DNA of 64,000 nt, taken from contig NW_024882996.1 in NCBI RefSeq assembly GCF_019059575.1, positions 62,001 through 126,000 of the forward strand, given 5' to 3'. The notes under the pieces were generated by a model. That model ran no database searches. It had not been told where the DNA came from and worked only from the letters and a program-made list of their open reading frames with translations. The position numbers and the translations under genes are program-made. How positions within the stretch are numbered: the stretch's first letter is position 1; every line of letters begins with the position of its first letter. The DNA is from Amphibalanus amphitrite (lineage: Eukaryota; Arthropoda; Thecostraca; Balanomorpha; Balanidae). Of the stretch, positions 45,925-57,757 are shown in pieces.

Positions 45925-46793
45925 GTGGGAACTAGCCCCTCAGGCGTGGTAGGGTGGGAACTGGCTCCTCACACGTGGTAGGGTGGGAACTAGCTCCTTA
46001 GACGTGGTAGGGTGGGAACTGGCTCCTCACACGTGGTAGGGTGGGAACTGGCTCCTCACACGTGGTAGGGTGGGAACTAGCTCATCAGGCGTGGTAGGGT
46101 GGGAACTAGCTCCTCACACGTGGTAGGGTGGGAACTAGCTCATCAGGCGTGGTAGGGTGGGAACTAGCTCCTCACACGTGGTAGGGTGGGAACTAGCTCA
46201 TCAGGCGTGGTAGGGTGGGAACTAGCTCCTCACACGTGGTAGGGTGGGAACTAGCTCATCAGGCGTGGTAGGGTGGGAACTAGCTCCTCAGGCGTGGTAG
46301 GGTGGGAACTAGCTCCTCACACGTGGTAGGGTGGGAACTAGCTCATCAGGCGTGGTAGGGTGGGAACTAGCTCCTCACACGTGGTAGGGTGGGAACTAGC
46401 TCATCAGGCGTGGTAGGGTGGGAACTAGCTCCTCACACGTGGTAGGGTGGGAACTAGCTCATCAGGCGTGGTAGGGTGGGAACTAGCTCCTCACACGTGG
46501 TAGGGTGGGAACTAGCTCCTCACACGTGGTAGGGTGGGAACTAGCTCCTCACACGTGGTAGGGTGGGAACTAGCTCCTCACACGTGGTAGGGTGGGAACT
46601 AGCTCATCAGGCGTGGTAGGGTGGGAACTAGCTCCTCACACGTGGTAGGGTGGGAACTAGCTCATCAGGCGTGGTAGGGTGGGAACTAGCTCCTCACACG
46701 TGGTAGGGTGGGAACTAGCTCCTCACACGTGGTAGGGTGGGAACTAGCTCCTCACACGTGGTAGGGTGGGAACTAGCTCATCACACGTGTCAC
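45925..46793. repeat. 29-bp minisatellite starting at the exon 11 donor
   Basis: The unit is GTGGGAACTAGCTCCTCACA followed by CGTGGTAGG (29 bp), with a CATCAGG variant that often alternates. The span divided by the unit gives about thirty copies. The first copy begins exactly at the exon 11 donor, so GTGGGAACT is repeated at every unit. There are no unique spacers, so it is not a CRISPR array. Confidence 0.95.
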
Positions 46794-48941
46794 GCACGGC
46801 GGGTGTGAGCTTTGTAGACAGGGTAGACCGCAGGGCGGACGGGCTGTCCCGCACCGCAGGGGCAATCGGACAGTTTTCTTCCTCGTGTTTTAGTTATTAT
46901 GTGACCTCATCAGCAATTGGGTGCCACCCCGATGATGATGTGTTAATGAACTAAACTAAACCAAGCTGAAGAAACTTCTTTCGAGGAGTATCATATGCGT
47001 AGGATTAGATCTTTGAATGTCTCGTTTGCAAGTATTTTATTTATTGTTTCTGATATCTAGCAGAAAGCGAGACCACTGCTGCTGGTAGGCATTGCATCAG
47101 ATTTGCCGTTTGCTTTTCCTACCGTTGGCTGTAGGCATTCAGACGAGTGGCCAGATACTTGACTAATGTTGCCGCTTATGATGCCGCTTTCCGGTGCCAC
47201 GCTATATTAATGAAGCACTAACAGGAACGGAAGTACGCATACGGTGACTGTGCGGCACTAGAAAGGGGCAACTGGACCCAACTTGGACAGGCTCCGTTTC
47301 TTATTTGCATCATTTGCTTATACATGCATTCCTAGAGACCCAGCAGCAATGAAAATGCAACGTTGATGATGAAACGTAGGAATTGCAGAAGTGCTTGTAA
47401 AAGAACATTTCCTGCCAGATGAATGAAGTTAATTTGGCGCCTTCAATGCTTTTTTGAACTAGCTGGATATCATTTTCTTTAACGAATCTCATGTAGTTGG
47501 GTATATGCTCTCTGGAAGAAGCATGCATTGAAGCATTGCACATCTAACTATTTTTGCTGGCTCATTCCGATGTGATCCGATGTGATTGGTTTCATTACAG
47601 CTCTTGGTGGTTTCGTTTTACCCCCATAATCATTATCTAGGGACGGTTAAGATAGAATAATTTCCTGATTGGATGCCTGATACGCCACTTAGGTTGTGAT
47701 AGCTTGTGTTTGGAGAAAAGAAAGCGGTAATTTGGATACGTGAGACCTTGAAGTGGATGCAGGAGATCTTACGTAAAGAGCGTCAGAGGCGTGTTTCCGT
47801 TACGCGCCCACGACGTGCACCGCTTCATGATAGTTCAGTTTACTAAAAGCAGTTCTGTAAGAGATAAATCGCTGGCTGCTTTTTCTTTTCGTAATGTCGC
47901 CCCTGAATTTTGTCATCCACCAAAAAAAAAAACCACAATAACTTGATGTGAAAGATGATACATATACCAGCGTAACTGATATGTTTTCAAATCTGCTCTC
48001 ATTTTTTCTTCTCGTGGCTAGTTAGCTCGTGGCGTGGCTAACTTTTAGAAGACTTGTGGGTATAAGATTATTGGCGGTCGGCGATTTTCCAGCTGCTAAG
48101 CTCGGCCTCTGATCCTTCATCTGATGGACTAAAATGCGTGAAAACCATTTTGCACTTGATAGCCGTTTCGTGTAGCTGAATTATGTCCTGCTAAATCCTA
48201 TTTACACAATTAGGCATAAGATTGGGCTGAACTTCACGGCGCTCAGTCGGCGGGCCAGGACTTCCCGAAACGGGCACCATCTGATAAATGTGCCGTCATT
48301 TCCTTCGAGCAATCATGACGCGTGCGCGTACCTAGTTCTACAACGTAGGTATATAAAAAAATGGATTCCGTGCCCGTTAAACTCCAGATCACAATGCTTA
48401 GAGTAAAACTTGCACTTCATTCATTTTTTTTTGTAACATCTTCACCTAATCAAACATATTTCCTTTTTTCTTATCATAGCATACCACGATTTGAATGTCG
48501 TACCCAACTGCCATCCGTGATCCACCCGTACCCTCTCAGTAATTCTCCTCCCTTCCCTCCCCATCGCCCACCACCCTCCCCAGAGACCTGCCATTAGCTA
48601 CCCGCCCTTTCCCGGGACGTGACGCGGCCGACCCCGATCGGCTGATTATAGCCACGTTACGCAGACCTGCCCCGATCAGGTGGGCTAACCGAAATGGATG
48701 GGCACGCAAATAGGACCTCCAGCCCACGAGGTACGACCATCGCGCGCTGGCCGGGGACTGGGTGTGATCGTGACCTGTGGCCGCCCTGATTTCGTGGCAT
48801 GTTTTCAGCAGTTTGTTATTTGTATGCTTTCTAGCCGTGTGTTTTTCTTATTTAAACGTTAAAACTTAACATAAGTCAAACGCAGTTATTTTTTGTTAAA
48901 AGCGAGAACATGACCTTTCTTAGCTCTTAAGAAGAACTTAT
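46794..48941 (+). other. USP intron 11, unique part
   Basis: No gene or recognised element. Confidence 0.4.
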
Positions 48942-49972
48942 TTAACCCTCGCCGGACCTATTGGTTTTCTACATACGCGCCGGCCGAGGGGGGGGGGGCG
49001 GGTACGACCCCCCCCCCCTCGCCGTTTCGCCCCTGGTGGAGCTAGCGCGTCGCGGAAAAAACGAGCGTGTGCGCCGTTACGAGACGCAGAGATTGGTACC
49101 CGATTTTAAGGTCCTAGGTCAACCGGTGACCTCTGAGGTCAGGTCAAGTGCCCCAAGGTACGGTTCCGTTTTTGGTGAATAACTTCGCAAAAAACGGCCG
49201 CAGAGCGCCGATTTTGGCAGCATCGTGTTCGTCTTGCTCAGGCGCGTCGAATGATATACTTTTTGTCCGGGTCAGGTCAACTTGGGGTGTTGACCTCAGG
49301 TCAAGGTCAGGTCAGCACCCCCAGGTCACGAAGTTGGTCGAAAGAGGTCATGTCGCATATCATTCGATTCGGCAGGTCTTCCTGAGTCCATTGGTGGCTT
49401 TCCCGACTCGCTAGCTCAATTTGATCAAGAGTTATTGACGAAAAACTAATATGACCTTGATGGTCACGCAAGGTCAACATTGCAAAAGTGACGCATCTAA
49501 CCTTGCAAGGAGTGCATCAAATCACGATTCTGTGTGCTTGAGATAGTTGGAGATCGTTCCCGGCGCCAGAATAGCAGTTTGAATTTTTCCCCATTGACTT
49601 ATAATGGTGAGGTCACGAAGATGACCTGACCTCATATGACCTTTAGGAAAAATCCGAGATATACAAGTTGTGGGACTCATAATGGATACTAGATCCTGCA
49701 AGTTTCAATTCCCTGTGACATCTCCTCTGGCAGTGAGGGCGTTGCGAAGTTGCGACATCTGAAGACCGTGCAGAGGTTCACTTATGACGTCATAGGTCAG
49801 TGACCTGACCTGACCCAAAAATGCGGTTGGTGTCAAAAGATCCGGCTTGGATCAAAGGTCAGGTATGCCAAGTTTCAGCTCTCTATCGCCAGCGTGTTCG
49901 GAGCTATCGCGAAAAAACCCTATGGGGGGGGGGGCGGCACCCGCCCCCCCCCCCTCGGCCGGCGAGGGTTAA
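48942..49972. mobile_element. TTAA-flanked element with GGTCA arrays, copy 3
   Basis: A ~1.03-kb element from TTAACCCTCGCCGG to CCGGCGAGGGTTAA, with G and C runs just inside both ends that could pair as hairpins. It shares TTTCGCCCCTG, GCGGAAAAAACGAGCGTGT and AAGGTCCTAGGTCA with copy 1. It has many AGGTCA/TGACC words and no gene. Confidence 0.8.
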
Positions 49973-50265
49973 TCTTCTGTGTATAATCTTTGAAACACAA
50001 TTGGGGAATGGGGCACTGATCAGATATGTTCGTGTGTAAAAATCATCAATGACTTACATCACCATACAAGCCTATGATGAACTTCCCTTGACGTACACTT
50101 ACTGAAACTACCGAAGATGGCGCTGTTGATATGAAATAAAAGCGGTTTATCTTCTTAAAAAGCTGAAACTCTGCTTGAGGCTCATGATGAATAATAATAA
50201 TATAAGAATAACCAGTAACCTCATAATATAAATCAGAAATAGGAGCCAAAAGGTTATATTTAAAG

Positions 50266-50304
50266 TTATCGAATATTTCGCTCCTGGAGCTTCGTCAGCG
50301 ATAA
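50266..50304 (-). ncRNA. Hammerhead-ribozyme-like motif, - strand copy
   Basis: The mirror image of the + strand motif at 50320-50358, produced by the inverted repeat. The core and stems are identical. Confidence 0.55.
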
Positions 50305-50319
50305 TTACCGCTGACGTAA

Positions 50320-50358
50320 TTATCGCTGACGAAGCTCCAGGAGCGAAATATTCGATAA
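50320..50358 (+). ncRNA. Hammerhead-ribozyme-like motif, + strand copy
   Basis: In order: stem I TTATCG (50320-50325), core CTGACGA (50326-50332, fits CUGANGA), stem II GCTC/GAGC around CAG, core GAAA (50345-50348), a minimal stem III (ATAT), then AUU as the NUH cleavage triplet, and stem I partner CGATAA (50353-50358). This is the layout of a minimal type I hammerhead with a very short stem III, as known from Penelope-like elements. Cleavage is predicted after 50352. Activity as a monomer is uncertain because stem III is so short. Confidence 0.6.
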
Positions 50359-50889
50359 CTTTAAATATAACCTTTTGGCTCCTATTTCTGATTTATATTA
50401 TGAGGTTACTGGTTATTCTTATATTATTATTAAAAGCGGTTTATTACCTACTTTGGTGCTAGGCACGTCTTTTTTTGTGCGTGTGTATAAAAAATAGGGC
50501 TGTTATAAGAAATATCATATATAACTGTTATAATATTAAAAATAGGGATTGCTCCATTTGCTTATTTCCTTCAAGCCACACATGTTTTATTGCACAAAGA
50601 CAACCGTGAATAGCACTGTGAACTCAAATCGCTGCTGTTCAACTTAAGAAGTGTGGAACGCAGTTTGAAGCATGTTTATTATTTGGAGGGATTGAGAAGG
50701 AGACAAATCATGGTAGAGCTTCACTTGTCCCGCCCGGGTCCTGCCGCGCCATGTAATGTGAGCATAAGGTCAATACTGTCAATAGTTAGTTTCAATCAAT
50801 AGCTGAGAAACTACTGAAGACATTATCTAAGTGCTGGTATAACGACTGTTTTAGGCAAAACTCCGGAGGAAGATATCAGCGGCTAGGTA

Positions 50890-51879
50890 TGGGTGGACCA
50901 AAAAGGATGGAAACATTTTGAACTCTCATAAAATATGTGTTATTGCATGCAGGTAACTGAAAATGATACCAAACGAGAGCACATTTCGTGGAAATTCATA
51001 ATGACATCTCTCTCATCTGCTTTCTCTCGCTTTCAGTCTCCCACAGCAAATGTTCGAAGAGGCCACTTTTGCGAGACAGGCACAGAGCGACCAGCCTGGC
51101 TGCTGACGCGATAGCCCGATAACACATGTCCGCTGGTTTGGCTCGCACAGCCTTGGTGATCACTCTCTTCAGGTAACAGATGCCTTTAGAACCTTCCTTG
51201 TAGACCTGGACTGAGGTGACCCCACAGGAAAAAATCCATCGGGGTCAGGTCAGGTGATCAGACAGGCCAGTTCCGACAGGCACTGCGGGATATCAGCCGG
51301 TCACCAAAGTGGTTCTCGATCCACTTGAGCGTTGTTTCGCGATGTGAGGAGGCGCACCGTCGGGTGGAATCACATGAGGTCCATGAGACTGCCATACTTC
51401 GTTTGGGCTACTTCAAAAACTTCTTTAGCGTCGCTTGGTAGCGCTTTTGGTCGTCAGCCACGGTGTTGTCGCTCCCATCCTCGAACCGAAGTGGAACTGG
51501 CCTGTCTGTCTTTTCATCTGACCTATGGATTCCTTTCCTGTGGAGTCATCTCAAGGGCCAGGTCTACAAGGAAGGTTATGTAGGCCTCTTTTATCTGAAG
51601 AGAGCGATCACCAAGGCTGTGCGAGTCATACCAGCGGACATGTGTCGTCGGGCTATCGCGTCAGCCGGCAGGCTCAAGGGCCTCTTTGCCTGTCTCGCAA
51701 AAGTGGCCTCTTCGAACATTTGCTGTGGGAGACTGAAAGCGAGAGAAAGCAGATGAGAGAGATGTCATTATGAATTTCCACGAAATGTGCTCTCGTTTGG
51801 TATCATTTTCAGTTACCTGCATGCAATAACACATATTTTATGCGAGTTCAAAATGTTTCCATCCTTTTTGGTCCACAAG
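50890..51879. mobile_element. Decayed mariner-like element with head-to-head transposase ends
   Basis: The ends GTGGACCAAAAAGGATGGAA and complement are flanked by TA (50888-50889 and 51880-51881). The inverted arms are ~350 bp long. Each arm encodes the same mariner-type C-terminal piece: VYKEGSKGICYLKRVITKAV and SRKSGLFEHLLWETE on the - strand from the left arm, and a frameshifted FLWSHLKGQVYKEG, YLKRAITKAVRVIPADMC version on the + strand from the right arm. The order fits the region after the last catalytic Asp of mariner transposases. The rest of the transposase is absent. Confidence 0.75.
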
Positions 51880-51978
51880 TACTACAGTTTATTTGTCGTG
51901 TTCTTTCAGATAACGGCTTGATCTCAGTTATGTGGTAAAAGTCGTATTTTATCCTTCTTTTTCTAGTGAGATATCTAC

Positions 51979-52244
51979 TAGAGATGTCAATCGGATACCA
52001 ACTTTTTGGTATAGGTACCGATACCAAACCGATACCAACTCGGTATTTGGTATTTCAATCCTAATGTGTTTGGTATTTTGTTGGTATCACGAACCCTCGC
52101 TAATGTTTAAGAGGCTAAGAAATCGGTAAAAGGTTGGTATTTTCCTCATGTTCCCAAGTTGGTTTGGTTTCGGTATTTCTTCACGGTTTTGGTTGGTATT
52201 TGGTTTGGTATCGGTATTCCGATTTTCCGTAATTGACATCACTA
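51979..52244. mobile_element. hAT-like MITE of GGTATCGG family, copy 2
   Basis: 266 bp from TAGAGATGTCAAT to ATTGACATCACTA with a perfect 8-bp duplication ATATCTAC (51971-51978 and 52245-52252). The body consists of GGTATCGG, GATACCAA and TTGGTATTTGG words, as in copy 1 at 19898. Confidence 0.92.
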
Positions 52245-52252
52245 ATATCTAC

Positions 52253-54019
52253 GAAGAAAACATATTGCCAACTTGAAGACAATGCCTTTATATTCCGCGT
52301 ATTTTCGGCTCGGAAAGCAGCTGCCGAGTTTAAAAAAGTGTTACCATGTTAATGCCATTATTTTGATTTTGTCCGAACTTATTCGGTTCCATTCGTACTG
52401 GTCTTTATGGTGAAACTGTAATCGAATATCGACCGGTGTGTAGGAATGTGTAGTGGAGAGCTGCGTAGTGCCACCTGCTGAAGGCTCACAAAGGAAATGG
52501 GAGACAGATGTTTTCCTCCGCTCCATCGCGCCTCGCCCGTTCTGTTGACATCTCTTCAGTTCGGTTCGATCGGCTGAAAGCGCGTCCTGAGCTGTCAGAA
52601 CTGTCAAGCAGTCTCATTAAAGCGTGATCTTTGAGTTGAAGCACTGCAGCGCTGCTGCGTCGAACGCGCAACTAACATTCACAGTTTCAGAGTCCGATGG
52701 GATTTACATTACTGGGAACTGGCTCTGAGCAATTACGCTGCATTGCGATGTTTCAACGGAAGCCTGTCCCGCGCGAGTGATTGCATTTCTCTGGCTCGTG
52801 GCACATCTGGGATAGATCTTTGCTGAGCTCTGGCTGTGTGTGTGTAGGCAGATAGCTTCGCTGTATGAAGCGCGACTGAAGGTAATGAGTTGATGCTCTG
52901 AATATGGATCTATTATTGAGTAATTTTGTTGTTAAATGTCGCAAAACAGATTCGCTGCACTCAGCGGTTATGACATGCGTTGAACCAAGCGCCTTGAATA
53001 AATAGAGAGGTGTGTAACTAATTTCCACATTCACGTCATATTTCATCGCATTGCAGATAAACAATTTAGTCGGATTCCTCCTGTTGACGCAGGTAATCTC
53101 TCGGTTCGCATTTGAATGCTGGATTGGGTTTGATTTTGCTAGTCAACCAACAGTCTGCTTAACTAGAACAAAGCGATACGCAGAATTCCACCTTTCTGGT
53201 CCCATTGTCGTTTCCAATGTCGAAACTGATTATCCAATATCACTTTACTAGAGCAATATGCCAGCGCGCTGTGCTAGTTTTATAAGCTTTTGTCCAACGT
53301 TTTTTTTTCCACAACACCACATCTTTTTTAATCAAATTTGTATTTGCCTGATGCATTTTCTGTTGTCTCAACAGCACCGTTTCCGGTTTTCTAAACACTT
53401 GCCAGCCTCTAGGGGTTGGAGCTGCTCTCGTTTTGGCGTATCTAGCCCGAAATAGACCATTTGTTGTGTGTATCAGCCACTTCTTTCAGCTTTAGCCGGA
53501 GGCGGCAGCCGTTTTTCGCTAAGTACATGCTACTAAGTAACTACAGCCCACCGCTAAAGTAATGTGTGGTTTTACCAATCTCAACGGATGGCTTTGACCG
53601 ACGATTTTTAAATGCGGACTGATTGAAAAGAAGACGTCAATAGATAAAGTTGTAGCTGCAAGGGCGAAGATACATGTAAGCTATATTTAAAGTCTCGTTG
53701 CAGTCTGGCTGATCGTTCCTAGGCTTCAGAAGCTGAACATATCCATGACTGAAACCACACTTTACTTCTGCTGTGGACTGTACATACCGTGCCGGAATCA
53801 GCGACGTCCCAGTCCCGCTTCAGCCTGCCTGCGGACATTCAACATTGATCCTCGCAACAGCAACGGGTGCAAGGTCGCCTGCCTTGGTGTGGAAGCGAGA
53901 TTCAGATTCGGTCGACGCCAGATTCGTTGGTCAGATTCAGCTCTAATTTAGGATTTTAGGACAGGTGCTGGCGCGCAGGACACATCAGTAGCTGCGGTTT
54001 TAAAGATCTTGCTACCCCC
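52253..54019 (+). other. USP intron 11, unique part
   Basis: No gene or recognised element. Confidence 0.4.
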
Positions 54020-55670
54020 CACTGGCGGATCCAGGGGGGGCCACCGGGGCCATGGCCCCCCCCCCCAAAAGCCTGAAAGGGGGGGCCAACATATCTTTTG
54101 GCCCCCCCCCCAAAACGCTTGGAGAAAAATTAATGTGAGAAGGTTGCGTAGTAGATACCTACTAGAATCAGCAGCGTGATTCAATAGCGTAGAGAAAGTC
54201 AGGGGCGCGGGAACTACTTTCAGACTGGGGGAGCACACCATAATAGAGATCAACCTAGGGTCCCCCCAAATCTAGTTTTCTCACCGGTTTTAGGCCACTT
54301 ATTTTTCATCCCTTGGCTTTTTCAACAAAAAAAGAAACAGTTGCAAAAAAGGACGGTATTCCGTTTGAAAGTTGTGGGGGCACCGCCCCCACTGGCGGAT
54401 TCAAGGGGGCCACCGGGGCCATGGGCCCAAAAAGCCTGAAAGAGGGGGCCAACATATCTTTTGGCCCCCCAAAACGCTCGAAGAAAAATTAATGTGAGAA
54501 GGTTGTGTAGTAGATAGTTACTAGAATCAGCAGCGTGATTCAATAGCGTAGAGAAACCCAGGGGCGCGGGAACTACTTTTAGACGGGGGGGGGGGGAGGT
54601 CACACCATGATAGAGATCAACCTAGGATCCCCCAAATATAGTTTTCTCGCCGGTTTTAGGCCACTTATTTTTCATCCCTTGGCTTTTTCAACAAAAAAAA
54701 AAGAAAACATTTACAAAAAGGAGCGGTATTCTGTCTGAAAGTTGTGGGGGCACCGCCCGCACGGCCCCAGAGTTGGGGGGGGGGGGCAAGCTGCCACCAC
54801 TGCCCCCTCCCCCCGGTTCCCGCGCCTATGGAGAAACTACCGGGTTTACTAGCTTCCTTCATAAAGTGTCGTCATGTCTTATCGTCACCCGAGAAGGTCT
54901 TATTGCATAAATATCGATTGAGCTGTCAAGTTAACAAACTTGCTGTGGCAGCCTGACCTGACATGACCCGGCAACTTTTCATTCACGGAATATGCGCAAT
55001 AAATTTTTTAGGAAAACTCACTGAGTTTTCGTTGAAAAAAAAAACTTGTTTTGTTTCGTAATTGTACAAGAAGCATATGAGGGACCTTTTTGTCCCTTCC
55101 TGCGAAACGGTAAAAGACTTATTTCGGTCACAGCTCAGGCCAATCTCTAAGGGTCAGTCGGGTCACTTATTTCTTAAAAGGGTCCTTACGGCACCCAAGG
55201 ACCAATTCCGGCTTTTGAGTGCGCCACATCAGCATTTGATGCTACGACAGATGTCGAAATCTGAATATATGTTACAGGCCGTATGAAAATTCGGTCCGTT
55301 TGCAAACGGCCTGGCCCAGTCAGGCCATATGAAACTACCTGAAAACACCGGCCGTTTGCAAACTATGACCTGAAATATCAGACCGTTTGAAAACGACCTA
55401 GTTAGTTTCGGCCTAGCGGATCCAGGGGGGCCACGGGGTCATGCCCCCAAGCCTGAAAGGGGAACAACATATATTTTTTGTCCCCAAAAACACTTAAGAA
55501 AAATGAATGTGAGAAGGGCGTAGTAGGTAGAGAGAAAATACCGTATCATTAAAAATCTGTGAGCTTGATAAAAGTGTTGGTCTTGTCTTCACCCAAGAAG
55601 TTCTTATTGCACACTTTAACCATGGATGAAAGAACCTTCATCCCCTGGTTCTCCTTCATCCATGCTTTAA

Positions 55671-56167
55671 AGGGACTATCCCACCTTCTAAAATGTTGTT
55701 AAAACCAGTTAAATTGTGCCCGACTTTATAGATTGGATGACCAGGAACACGGTTCTGGCATTTATTTTTCATTAAACATCTTAAGCTTCCCATATTCCAA
55801 ACACAAACTTTCAAATATGTGACGTCACAGCCCAAAATTACCTCCTTCCCCAGGCCACATTACTGTCATAAAGCTGATTCTTTTTACTCTGTAGGCACCA
55901 CAACAAAGTTCAGACCAAGTTTTAAGCGATTTGTCAACGAACAAACCCGTTTAAATCAGAATGACTAAACGAGGTGACGTCACACTAACGGTCGCTCCAT
56001 GTTGAAGATAGGGCCTTGTACAAGGCCCATTTTCAAATGAAGGGAACGAATTTCTTCAACACCAAGAGGCCGCGGGGGTTGCAACCTAGATAGATAGTGG
56101 TTTCTGAACCTCGCCGCAAACTTGGCTATCTCAACTCAAACCCCATGTTAAAGGTGGGATAGTCCCT
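55671..56167. mobile_element. TTAA-flanked MITE with AGGGACTATCCC ends
   Basis: 497 bp from AGGGACTATCCCACCTT to AAGGTGGGATAGTCCCT, with TTAA on both sides (55667-55670 and 56168-56171). Ends and target fit piggyBac or Kolobok chemistry. Non-coding. Its right TTAA is also the terminal TTAA of the next element. Confidence 0.8.
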
Positions 56168-57207
56168 TTAACTCTCGATCGACGTGTGAAGTTATCGTGT
56201 AAGGTATCATGAAGCCGATCGCGACGAAACTTTAGTACCCTCATGGTGACAAAGTCTGAAAATTTCATGACCCTGACCCAAGTGAACTTTGACTTGTGGC
56301 CTATTTCTCGAGACTGTTTGGCAATGTTGGAGGCCATGTTTGGCCGGAATAGCGATTCGGCGTATGTCGGCTCATATTATCCGCGCTTTTATAGTCTTTT
56401 CGTGGTTTAAAACGCTCAAACATGTGATATGATGTTGCTCCCACGCATTAGGGCGGATGCCAATGTCACCTTACGGTCAAGTCAGGTCATTGACCTTTGA
56501 TGACCTCGGTGCACTTTTCCGAGTTTAACATGTTTCTAGGATAGTTTCGTTTAGCTGATTTTGAATTTACCATTTTGCAACCATTTGAACATTTACGAAG
56601 TAGTTTTGATGCCTTCGTCTCATGTTACGTAGCTGCCAGTGGTAGTGGACACCTGCTATACGGACGCCCATAAGTACTCCTACTGGTTGATCTGACCTGA
56701 CCTGCCCCGACATGGTCTAAACGCTGAAGACATTATCTATGATCCAAACTAACATGAAATTTGTGATCAGCACAAAAAAAAACGTATTACAGCCTTACTT
56801 TAGGAGGTTCTGACAGGTCCTGATTTTCCCGTCTTTTGGGTCTGTGACCTGACCTGGGCGGTGTTTCACGGCACGCTGCCAGCCGCTGCCAGCGCTGATG
56901 GCACTTTTGGTTTCAATGGAGACATCAACAAGCCAATACCCACAACACTACCGAAGGCTGACCTTAGCTCGCGGAATGCGCTGTCAGCGGCTGTCAGCAC
57001 GACCGTGAAACACCGCCCTGGAAGGTCAACCAATGACCAAGGACCTTAAAATCGGGTATCATCGGCTTCGTCTCGTCACTCACGGGCAACACGCCTGTTT
57101 TTTTTTTCCGCGAGCTCTAGCTTAATCAGGGGCCGAACGGCAGGGGGTCCAACCGACACCTCCCAGCCCGCGAAGGCTGCGCCACGCACCGACCCGGAGC
57201 GGGCTAA
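56168..57207. mobile_element. TTAA-flanked element with GGTCA arrays, copy 4 (inverted, worn)
   Basis: The reverse-complement relative of copy 1. It shares CCGATCGCGACGAAACTTT, AAAATTTCATGACCCTGACC, ATGTTTGGCCGG and AGGTCAACCAATGACC, in inverted order. The far end is eroded (GCGGGCTAATTGG in place of GCGAGGGTTAA). A small MITE interrupts it at 56857. Confidence 0.7.
56857..57017. mobile_element. GGCGGTGTTTCAC MITE with CTG target duplication
   Basis: 161 bp with ends GGCGGTGTTTCACGG and CCGTGAAACACCGCC, flanked by CTG (56854-56856 and 57018-57020). The paralogous TTAA element at 17488 has the uninterrupted site GACCTGACCTGGAAGGTCAA (as its complement, near 17670-17690). That proves the insertion and its 3-bp duplication. 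Confidence 0.92.
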
Positions 57208-57757
57208 TTGGTCGACAAAAGCAATTTGAAGTGTTTTCAAAGTAATATTTAGGCTCGGGTTGGGTGGGCTACCATTTCTATTTTTTTATTTTTAGTTTAA
57301 AAAAAAATATCGTTTCAGGGCTGTGACGAAAAAATAAGTGGCCTAAATCCGATGAGAAAACAGGATTTGGGGGTACCCTAGGTTTGGTTACTTGCAGGAG
57401 TTGGCCCCCCCAAAACGCAAGTCTGGATCCGCCAGTGCTACCCCCCCCCCCCATGCTTAGGTCACACCTTGTCAGGGCTGGTGAAATTTGCTCAGAATAC
57501 TTTCAGTAATAGATCTGTAATCTTCTGAATCTGCTGCTGGAAGACGAGACACACACGTTTGATGAATCTGCTACCGGTAGGAACGTACTCTGGTTCGTCT
57601 ACTGACAGTGAATTCAGGAACTTCAATTTCCTCCTAGACTGACCAACGCGACGCTGTCCTTTACAACTACGCCAAACAGGAACATCATCTTCAGCCTTGC
57701 CGTCACCTTCTACCTCAACTTCACCGTCAACCTGACTGTCGCCCTCTTCTTCGGCAG

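Larger units (their letters stand above)
50192..50432. repeat. 117-bp perfect inverted repeat, 7-nt loop
   Basis: Arms 50192-50308 and 50316-50432 are exact reverse complements over all 117 bases, with the loop CGCTGAC between. A transcript of either strand would form a long perfect hairpin and could feed an siRNA pathway. Confidence 0.95.
50137..50444. mobile_element. Penelope-like or retrozyme-type remnant with target duplication
   Basis: TAAAAGCGGTTTAT occurs at 50137-50150 and 50431-50444, a 14-bp direct repeat that looks like a target duplication. The 280 bp between hold a 117-bp perfect inverted repeat. Each arm carries a hammerhead-ribozyme-like core on opposite strands. Known Penelope-like elements carry such ribozymes in their terminal repeats and often leave inverted terminal fragments. 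There is no RT in the insert, so it is a non-autonomous or truncated copy. The assignment is an inference. Confidence 0.55.
54020..57437. mobile_element. Composite hAT-like element with CACTGGCGGATCCAG ends
   Basis: The ends CACTGGCGGATCCAG and CTGGATCCGCCAGTG are flanked by CTACCCCC (8 bp) on both sides, although the flanks are C-runs. Inside, a 370-bp unit is repeated in tandem (54020 and 54390) and a worn third copy starts near 55413. The right end carries an inverted fragment of the same unit (57290-57437). Other transposons are nested at 55671, 56168 and 56857. No transposase was found. Confidence 0.65.

Noticed and set aside
45925-46793. CRISPR-like regular repeats
   Set aside because: Units are contiguous with no unique spacers, in a eukaryotic intron; it is a minisatellite.
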